Shown: positions 8,663 to 14,376 of the stretch, piece by piece
Layout of the letters: the number at the start of each line of letters is the position of its first letter
Numbering within the stretch: position 1 is the first letter of the stretch
NCBI GenBank assembly: GCA_017405115.1
Contig: JAFRBA010000050.1
Location: 1-43,261 of the forward strand
Length of the DNA stretch: 43,261 nucleotides
Origin: Kiritimatiellia bacterium
Lineage (GTDB): Bacteria > Verrucomicrobiota > Kiritimatiellia > RFP12 > UBA1067
Direction of reading: 5' to 3'
Made by a program: the position numbers and the translations under genes
Notes under the pieces: generated by a model
Told to the model about the DNA's origin: nothing
Databases searched by the model: none
Seen by the model: the letters and a program-made list of their open reading frames with translations, nothing else

Positions 8663-10099
8663 CTAGTGGTTGGTGCCGAGCAGCTTTGAGGCCGGTATGA
8701 TGAAGTCGAAGAACCCGTCGGCGGGAATTGACTTGGCGAGATGGCCATCGTAGACAAGGGCGGTTCGTATCGATGCATCTGTCATCTTGCGAAGCGTCTT
8801 TACCTTTTTAAGCACTTCGTCGACGACGCAAGGGTCAATTTCCCGGCGCCGTTTTATCTCGACGACCATCAGCGAGCGCCTTGTCTGAATCAGCAAATCG
8901 ATTTGGACGCCTCTGTCGCCTGCGCCAGCCTTGCGGACGAACGGGGATGCAGACAGGACGAGCGAATTGTCGAGTCCGAGGTGTGCGAACAGGTCGGGTA
9001 TGTGCGACAGGATGAGGTTCTCGAACTGGAGTCCGAGCAGCGCCTCCCACCCCGGAAGCTGCTCGAGTGACGAGAATCGGAAAAGTCCGTTTTCTATCGC
9101 GGTCTTTCTCGGCTCGATGGCGTGGAGGTAGAATCGCGTATAGTTGTCGCAAATTCGGTAGCGCTCAAGGCGAAGCGGCTTGCCGGTCTCGGGGTTCAAT
9201 CCGCTTTCACGCACGGTGAAACCCGCTAGGCAGAGGTCTTTTAATGCCTGTGATATCGCGCCGTTCTGCACCGTGCCTTCCAGCGCGGCCAGTTCCGAAG
9301 CGGATTTCGGGCCGTCCGAAAGCTTCCTGAGAATGCGGCCGCGGCTTTCGGCCCTTCGCCCCAGCACGGCGGAGAATATGTCGTCGAATTCGCGGAACAG
9401 CAGCGAGCGCGGCAGGAAGCACATTCTGCGGATGTTCTCGTCGGCGGAGATCTGCGGCTTGATTTCCTCTATGTATTTTGGCACGCCGCCGGTGATGGAG
9501 AACATGTCGAGCAGTTCTCCCGACGACAGCCTTTCGGCGCTGGGGCCCAGCATCTTGACCGATTCCGAGAGCGAAAGCTCTTTTATCTCCAGGTCAAGCG
9601 AGTCGCGTCCGACAAACCCGGTGCTGTCCAGTATGTTCTCGGCTATCCACGTGGAGACGCTGCCGCACAGGACCAGAATCAGGTTGGGGTGTTTGCGCAA
9701 ACGTTTGTCCCATGCCGCCTTCAGATATCCGGGAAAGTCAGGGCAATGGCCGCCAAGCCATGAGATTTCATCGAGGAGCACGACCGTCCTTGCGTCGTTC
9801 GGGATGATTTCGTTGAGCTGTGCAAACGCGAGCGACCATGTCGCTGCCGGGGTGTAGTCCCGTCCGGCATGCTCGGCGACCATTTCGCAGAAATGGCGAC
9901 GCTGGTCGGCGTCGGTTACTCCCTTTCGAGGCGGAAGGCCCTCGATGGCAATGAATTTGTCGGACGTCCTTGCTGCGAATTCCTCTATGAGCGTGCTCTT
10001 GCCGATGCGCCTTCGCCCGCGGCATGTGACGAGAACGCCTGAATCGCGTCCCCACAATGCGTCCAGCGCATTAAGTTCGTCTTCTCTGCCGATAAACAT
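8663..10099 (-). CDS. AAA-type ATPase with C-terminal DUF234 / PD-(D/E)XK nuclease-like domain
   Basis: A 478-residue cytoplasmic protein. Walker A is GRRRIGKST (28-36) and Walker B is VVLLDEISWL. After the ATPase domain comes a winged-helix-like stretch (RGRILRKLSDGPKSASELAA), then the DUF234-type end with QIDLLIQ and VVEIKRRR, giving the D...ExK spacing of a PD-(D/E)XK nuclease fold. The family is widespread in archaea and anaerobic bacteria; its function is not established. The start ATG 10099 has a perfect AAGGAGG ribosome site (10104-10110). A paralogue of the same architecture lies at 27247-28662. It looks like an accessory gene inserted among carbohydrate genes. Confidence 0.88.
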   Translation of the reverse strand: MFIGREDELNALDALWGRDSGVLVTCRGRRRIGKSTLIEEFAARTSDKFIAIEGLPPRKGVTDADQRRHFCEMVAEHAGRDYTPAATWSLAFAQLNEIIPNDARTVVLLDEISWLGGHCPDFPGYLKAAWDKRLRKHPNLILVLCGSVSTWIAENILDSTGFVGRDSLDLEIKELSLSESVKMLGPSAERLSSGELLDMFSITGGVPKYIEEIKPQISADENIRRMCFLPRSLLFREFDDIFSAVLGRRAESRGRILRKLSDGPKSASELAALEGTVQNGAISQALKDLCLAGFTVRESGLNPETGKPLRLERYRICDNYTRFYLHAIEPRKTAIENGLFRFSSLEQLPGWEALLGLQFENLILSHIPDLFAHLGLDNSLVLSASPFVRKAGAGDRGVQIDLLIQTRRSLMVVEIKRRREIDPCVVDEVLKKVKTLRKMTDASIRTALVYDGHLAKSIPADGFFDFIIPASKLLGTNH

Positions 10100-10127
10100 T
10101 TTGCCTCCTTATGGTCGATGTGGCTGT

Positions 10128-10156
10128 ATTATCTCATAAATTATCGGACAATGCAA
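10128..10156 (-). promoter_or_regulatory. Promoter of the minus-strand ATPase gene
   Basis: Read on the minus strand, TTGCAT (10156-10151) and GATAAT (10133-10128) are spaced by 17 bases. They precede the AAGGAGG ribosome site at 10110-10104 and the ATG at 10099. The spacing and the fit to a sigma70-type promoter are good. Confidence 0.55.
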
Positions 10157-10167
10157 GGGTAAACTTA

Positions 10168-10237
10168 TCTGCTAATTCTATTTTTGCAATCTAGCAGACG
10201 TGTAATAACTGGTTTTAGCAATGAAACCTGTCTGCTA
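10168..10237. repeat. Three copies of TCTGCTA in inverted and direct orientation
   Basis: TCTGCTA occurs at 10168-10174 and 10231-10237, and its inverse TAGCAGA at 10192-10198; with the inner copies the match extends to TAGCAGAC/GTCTGCTA. They lie just upstream of the ATPase promoter in the 287-base gap between the ATPase start and the end of the GxxExxY gene. They could be a regulator site or the remains of a terminator. Nothing else was recognised in this gap. Confidence 0.4.
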
Positions 10238-10386
10238 AGCTTCATTTTGCTGTGTAACAGCTATTCGGAGTTTTTGGTGGGAATCTTAACCACGGAATGC
10301 TCTGAAACGCCTTCGGCGACACTGAAAGTGGCTGTTGAAGAGAAGCCTGCGATATATCAGCCACCATGCATTCGCCTGCCAGAAGA

Positions 10387-10764
10387 CTACAGGACTCGGC
10401 GACGAATATCGACTTTAGGGTATGCACAAAAGTTTACGAGAAGGCCCAGCTTGAAACTCGTTGCCTTCAGGTAGTTCATGAGTTGCGCGGAATGCTTCTC
10501 GTGAAGAGTCTCAACGGCTTTCAACTCCACGATGATCTTGTCGAAGCAGATGAGGTCTGGCTCATAAAGGCCGCAATCGCGCCCTTTGTAACGAACTATC
10601 AGTGCTTTCTTGGCGACAAACGGTATGTGTCGCAACGTCAGCTCTTCTTCAAGTGCATTCTGGTAAACCTCTTCAAGGTAGCCAGTCCCAAGTGATTTAT
10701 AGACTTCGTAAATAGCGCCTCTGATGGCGTATGTCTCGTCTTCATAGATCAAATCGGTGTTCAT
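10387..10764 (-). CDS. GxxExxY family protein
   Basis: A 125-residue protein of the GxxExxY family, named for its conserved motif, seen here as GYLEEVY within SLGTGYLEEVYQNAL. Also visible are the conserved GLYEPDLICFDKIIVELKAV segment (D...E.K, resembling a PD-(D/E)XK nuclease core) and the C-terminal LMNYLKAT..KLGLLVNF. The family is common in PVC bacteria and Bacteroidetes and is often mobile; no function has been established. The full family length is present. The start ATG 10764 is only 6 bases from a TATAAT, so it is probably translated from a leaderless message. Neighbours show no functional link. Confidence 0.88.
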   Translation of the reverse strand: MNTDLIYEDETYAIRGAIYEVYKSLGTGYLEEVYQNALEEELTLRHIPFVAKKALIVRYKGRDCGLYEPDLICFDKIIVELKAVETLHEKHSAQLMNYLKATSFKLGLLVNFCAYPKVDIRRRVL

Positions 10765-10770
10765 GCGTTA

Positions 10771-10779
10771 ATTATACCA
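10771..10779 (-). promoter_or_regulatory. Extended -10 promoter, start-proximal, GxxExxY gene
   Basis: The minus strand reads TGG-TATAAT (10779-10771), followed by only 6 bases before ATG 10764. No Shine-Dalgarno sequence can fit. Transcription starting about 7 bases past the hexamer would begin at or next to the A of the ATG. Confidence 0.6.
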
Positions 10780-10920
10780 AAATCTTGGCACATGGAAGAT
10801 GGATGCATGTCAGCGAGTCGCCCGAAGGTCTCTTTCGCGCTGCCTTCGGTGTCCCGCGGACGCGGGCTTCGGTGTGTTCCGTGGTTAAATTCCATTCGTT
10901 AAATTGGTGTTTATTTGATT

Positions 10921-10960
10921 CGCATAAGTGGCTATGCGGGGCGGCTGTTTATGGCATAAT
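10921..10960 (+). promoter_or_regulatory. Extended -10 promoter with upstream palindrome, epimerase operon
   Basis: TGG-CATAAT ends at 10960, 25 bases before ATG 10986, with AAAGGAAAAA as ribosome site. A perfect inverted repeat CGCATA-N6-TATGCG (10921-10938) sits about where the -35 element would be, which fits an operator. The remaining upstream bases (10780-10920) hold a CCCGCG/CGCGGG hairpin near 10853 and no gene. Confidence 0.5.
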
Positions 10961-10985
10961 ACGCGGCGAAAGGAAAAATAGGACA

Positions 10986-12179
10986 ATGGACAAGCAGGAA
11001 CTTTCGCAGTACATCGAGAAATACCGCCAGCTGCTCATCGAGTCGATCGAGTGGTGGCAGAAGCACACGCCGGACAGGGAGCACGGCGGCTTCTACAACT
11101 ACCTCGGCCGCGACGGCAAGGTGCTTTTCACCGACAAGAACGTGCGCCAGCAGGGACGGTTCGTCCTGCTCTTCGCCCGCGCCTACAGCGAACTTGAGAA
11201 GCGCCAGGAATGGCTCGACCTCGCTATCCAGGGGGTGAAGTTCATCGAAGACCACTGCTTCGACGACCGCGACGGTCGCACGTACTACGACGTCACCGAC
11301 GACGGGCGGCCCGTCCGCAAGCGTCGCTATGTCGTCACCGAACACTATGTCGTGATGGGCTACATCGCGCTCTACGTGGCCACAAATGATCCGCAGTGGA
11401 AGGAGAAGGCCGAGAAGCTGTACAAGACCATCATGATGTACTACTACAACCCCGAGCTGCTGCCGCCGAAGTTCTACCCGGCGCGCAAGGTGCGGGCGCA
11501 CAACATCCCGATGATCATCAGCTGCACGTCCATCATGATGCGCCAGCTCGGCGGCGACACGTCGCTCTACGACAAGACGATCGCGACTTGCTTCAAGGAG
11601 GTGTACACCACGTTCCTCGACTACGACAAGAAGGCGCTGCGCGAAATCGTGAACGCCGACGGAACGCCGTGCGAGACGCCGGAAGGGCGCACCATCAACC
11701 CCGGACACTCCATCGAGACGAGCTGGTTCACGATGGAAGAGGCGAAGTTCCAGAAGGACGACGAACTTCTCAAGAAGGCCTTGACCGTCCTCGACTGGTC
11801 GCTCGACTGGGGCTGGGACGAAGTTCAGGGCGGTGGCGGAATCATCTACTTCCGCAACGTCGATGAGGCGGAGGGCCACGAGCCCGACCAGTACGAGCAC
11901 GAGCTCAAGCTCTGGTGGCCGCAGAACGAAGCCATCTACGCGACGTTCCTCGCCTACACGCTCACGAAGGACGAAAAGTACCTCGTTTGGTTCAAGAAGA
12001 TCGAGAAGTGGTTCTTCGACCATTTCATGGACAACGAGTATGGCGAGATCCTCAAGTACCTCCGCCGCGACGGAACGCCCTCCAGCACCCTGAAGGGCAC
12101 CCGCTGGGCCGGCGCGTTCCACTACCCGAGAATGCTGTTCAACCTCATCAAGGTAATGAAGGAAGAGTTGAAAGGTTGA
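10986..12179 (+). CDS. N-acylglucosamine 2-epimerase (AGE) family sugar epimerase
   Basis: A 397-residue cytoplasmic protein; ATG 10986 is chosen because promoter and ribosome site lie directly upstream, although the frame stays open further 5'. It shows the alpha6/alpha6-barrel features of the AGE superfamily: GGFYNYLGRDG near the N-terminus, RQQGRFVLLFARAY, the conserved INPGHSIETSW with catalytic-type His, and GAFHYPRM near the C-terminus. Members interconvert sugars at C2, such as N-acetylglucosamine/N-acetylmannosamine, cellobiose/Glc-Man, or mannose/fructose. No signal peptide. It begins a block with the Gfo/Idh/MocA oxidoreductase (22 bases on) and the DUF1080 lipoprotein, so it probably processes the sugar released by them. 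The substrate is not assignable. Confidence 0.88.
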   Translation: MDKQELSQYIEKYRQLLIESIEWWQKHTPDREHGGFYNYLGRDGKVLFTDKNVRQQGRFVLLFARAYSELEKRQEWLDLAIQGVKFIEDHCFDDRDGRTYYDVTDDGRPVRKRRYVVTEHYVVMGYIALYVATNDPQWKEKAEKLYKTIMMYYYNPELLPPKFYPARKVRAHNIPMIISCTSIMMRQLGGDTSLYDKTIATCFKEVYTTFLDYDKKALREIVNADGTPCETPEGRTINPGHSIETSWFTMEEAKFQKDDELLKKALTVLDWSLDWGWDEVQGGGGIIYFRNVDEAEGHEPDQYEHELKLWWPQNEAIYATFLAYTLTKDEKYLVWFKKIEKWFFDHFMDNEYGEILKYLRRDGTPSSTLKGTRWAGAFHYPRMLFNLIKVMKEELKG

Positions 12180-12196
12180 AAAGTTGAAAGGTTAAG
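12167..12196 (+). repeat. Short tandem repeat (8-mer GTTGAAAG) over the stop codon
   Basis: About four units read GTTGAAAG, GTTGAAAA, GTTGAAAG, GTTAAG. The run covers the TGA stop of the epimerase gene (12177-12179) and ends 4 bases before the next ATG, also supplying its purine-rich ribosome site. Confidence 0.7.
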
Positions 12197-12200
12197 AGCC

Positions 12201-13589
12201 ATGACCAGAAAGAAATTCATCGGCGGCGTGTTGGCGGCGGGGGTCGCCCCGACGGTCGTGCCTTCAAGCGTGTTCGGCGCGAACGCGCCGTCCAACAGGA
12301 TAACGCTCGGCGGAATCGGCGTCGGCGGCGTCGGCAACTGGCAGCTGCCGATGGCGCAGGAGGCGGGCTTCGAGATAGTCGCCCTCTGCGACGTCGACAG
12401 CAAATACGCCCAGAAGGCGCGCGACAAGTTCCCCCAGGCGCGGTTCTACCGCGCCTTCCGCAAGATGCTTGCGGACGAGGGCGACCGCATTGACGCCGTC
12501 TACTGCGGAACGCCCGACCATACGCACGCCGTCATCTCGCTCGCCGCGCTTGCGGCGAAGAAGCACCTGTGTTGTGTCAAGCCGCTGACGCGTTCGGTCG
12601 AAGAATGCCGTGCCGTCGTTGCGACGGCACGTCGTGCGGGAGTTGCTACGCAGGTGACGGCGGCGGCTTGGACGGAAGAGGGCAACATGCGTTCGATGGA
12701 GATCATCAACGCGGGGCTCATCGGCGAGGTCGAGGCCGTCGACATGTGGAGCCTCCGCCCGGTATGGCCGCAGGGCATGCCTGCGTACCCGGACTTCACG
12801 GACAAGGTGCCCGACACATTGGACTGGGATCTCTGGCTCGGACCCGCGAAGAAGCGTGACTTTGCGGTGCGGTGGCCGAAGGGCAGCCCGATACCGGAAA
12901 TGTCGAAGGCTAACTGGTGCGGAGACGCGGTCTACCATCCGTTCAACTTCCGCGGCTGGTTCGAGTTTGGCGCGGGTGCGCTTGGCGACATGGGCTGCCA
13001 CCGCGCGAATCCGGTGTACAAGGTGCTCGGTCTCGACTGGCCGGAATATGTCGAGGCATCCTGCACGCGCGTCAGCTCAGTGGCCTTCCCAGTTGCGAGC
13101 GTCGTCACGTTCGACTACGCGAAGCGTGGGTCTCGGCCACCCATCCGCCTTATGTGGCACGATGGCGGCATACTGCCGGCGAAGCCGAAGGCGATGGGCG
13201 TTGAGCCCCTGCCGGAGGAGGGCATCATGTACCACGGCACAAAGGGCGACATGCTCGTTGCCTTCGTGAAGGGCGTCAGCCAGGAACCGCGTGTGTTTGG
13301 CCCCGGCGCGGCGGACGCCGCGAAGCTGCCGCGCACCCTGCCGCGCCGCAAGGGCGGCATCTACGGGGAGTGGCTTGAGGCGTGCAAGGGCGGCGAGAAG
13401 GCCAGCTGCAACTTCGACTTCGCGCAGTACATTACCGAGTTCGTCCAGCTCGGCAACCTCGCCATCCGCACCGGGAAGGGCGTGAAGTTCGACCCTGTCG
13501 CCATGAAGGTGAAGGACAACGACGCGGCGAACGAGTTGCTGCGAATTCCGTACGAGAACGGCTGGACTTTGAGCGAATGTAAAATGTAG
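12201..13589 (+). CDS. Exported Gfo/Idh/MocA-family oxidoreductase
   Basis: A 462-residue NAD(P)-dependent dehydrogenase-like protein. The N-terminus MTRKKFIGGVLAAG..PTVV..SVFGANA resembles a Tat signal with one Arg replaced by Lys, so it is probably exported folded with cofactor. A Rossmann motif GIGVGGVGN lies at about residues 37-45; CVKPLTRS replaces the usual EKP motif; and a GALGDMGCH segment, typical of the sugar dehydrogenases of this family, lies near residue 260. These enzymes oxidise or epimerise sugar hydroxyls, often at C3. It sits between an AGE epimerase and a DUF1080 lipoprotein, a combination that suggests 3-keto-glycoside formation followed by cleavage. The substrate is unknown. 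The CDS end is built into a 14-mer tandem repeat. Confidence 0.88.
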   Translation: MTRKKFIGGVLAAGVAPTVVPSSVFGANAPSNRITLGGIGVGGVGNWQLPMAQEAGFEIVALCDVDSKYAQKARDKFPQARFYRAFRKMLADEGDRIDAVYCGTPDHTHAVISLAALAAKKHLCCVKPLTRSVEECRAVVATARRAGVATQVTAAAWTEEGNMRSMEIINAGLIGEVEAVDMWSLRPVWPQGMPAYPDFTDKVPDTLDWDLWLGPAKKRDFAVRWPKGSPIPEMSKANWCGDAVYHPFNFRGWFEFGAGALGDMGCHRANPVYKVLGLDWPEYVEASCTRVSSVAFPVASVVTFDYAKRGSRPPIRLMWHDGGILPAKPKAMGVEPLPEEGIMYHGTKGDMLVAFVKGVSQEPRVFGPGAADAAKLPRTLPRRKGGIYGEWLEACKGGEKASCNFDFAQYITEFVQLGNLAIRTGKGVKFDPVAMKVKDNDAANELLRIPYENGWTLSECKM

Positions 13590-13602
13590 AATGTAAAATG
13601 TA
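13575..13602 (+). repeat. Exact tandem 14-mer GAATGTAAAATGTA x2
   Basis: Two perfect copies (13575-13588 and 13589-13602) cover the last codons and TAG stop of the oxidoreductase gene and lead into the next start region. It is comparable in placement to the 8-mer tandem at 12167-12196. Confidence 0.8.
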
Positions 13603-13619
13603 AAATGAAGGTGGCAAAA

Positions 13620-14330
13620 ATGAACATGAAGAAGATTGGATTTGCGCTTGGGCTTGCCGCGCTGGCGACAGGGTGCGTCTGCCCGTGCGGCGACAGGGCG
13701 TGCGCCTGCGACGAGGCGGGCTTCGTGCCTCTCTTCAACGGGAAGGACCTGGACGGCTGGTCTGACATGAAGCACGTCTACAAGGCCGAGGACGGCATGA
13801 TCGTGTTCGAGGGCGGCAAGGACGTCTTCGGCAATCTGTTCTACAAGCGCCAGTTCACCAACTTCGTCGCGCGCTTCGAGTTCAAGATGAAGTACCACGG
13901 CAACAACGGCTTCGGCGTCCGCGCCGGGCAGGAGTGCTTCGACGGCGGTGCGCTCGTCGGTGGGTACAAGCCCGAGCGCGACGCGGCGTACAACGGAATG
14001 GAGATCCAGATTCTCGATAACATCAGCGGACGCCACCGCGGGAACAAGAGCTGGCAGTACCACGGCTCCATCTACGGAGTAGTCGCAGCCCAGCATGGCG
14101 CGGAGAAGCCGTTTGGCGAGTGGAACTGCGAAGAGGTAACGGTCGACGGCGACAACGTGACAGTTGTGCTAAATGGCAAGACGATCCTCGCCTGCTCGAT
14201 CGAGGACATCGAGATCACGCCCGACGGCAAGCCGCACCCGGGCCTCCACAACAAGTCGGGCTACATCGGCTTCCTCGGCCACACCGAGCCGACGTGGATC
14301 CGCAACGTCCGCATCAAGGAGCTGCCGTAG
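13620..14330 (+). CDS. DUF1080 (3-keto-disaccharide hydrolase domain) lipoprotein
   Basis: A 236-residue protein from ATG 13620, chosen because AAGGTGG lies 7 bases upstream; in-frame ATGs at 13605 and 13626 exist. A lipoprotein signal MNMKKIGFALGLAALATGC with lipobox LATGC is followed by a Cys-rich linker and one DUF1080/LamG-like jelly roll: FVPLFNGKDLDGW, a central NNGFGVRAG, NGMEIQILD, and a C-terminal GYIGFLGH. The family is annotated as 3-keto-disaccharide hydrolase; some members cleave 3-keto glycosides. Attached to a membrane, it would act on product of the exported oxidoreductase encoded 30 bases upstream. The reaction is inferred from the family and context. Confidence 0.88.
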   Translation: MNMKKIGFALGLAALATGCVCPCGDRACACDEAGFVPLFNGKDLDGWSDMKHVYKAEDGMIVFEGGKDVFGNLFYKRQFTNFVARFEFKMKYHGNNGFGVRAGQECFDGGALVGGYKPERDAAYNGMEIQILDNISGRHRGNKSWQYHGSIYGVVAAQHGAEKPFGEWNCEEVTVDGDNVTVVLNGKTILACSIEDIEITPDGKPHPGLHNKSGYIGFLGHTEPTWIRNVRIKELP

Positions 14331-14376
14331 CGGCATGAACATGCGGAGACCTGCTTTCATCAACAGGAGGTATCAC

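Noticed and set aside
10731..10985. N-terminal extension of the epimerase reading frame upstream of 10986
   Set aside because: The extension overlaps the GxxExxY gene and the promoter; the ATG at 10986 has its own ribosome site and matches the family start.
12167..13602. CRISPR-like reading of the short tandem repeats
   Set aside because: Units are 8 and 14 bases without spacers and no cas genes are nearby.
14173..14376. N-terminal extension of the large beta-strand protein into the DUF1080 gene
   Set aside because: Arg/Ser-rich shadow of DUF1080; a perfect AGGAGG precedes ATG 14377, which starts a signal peptide.
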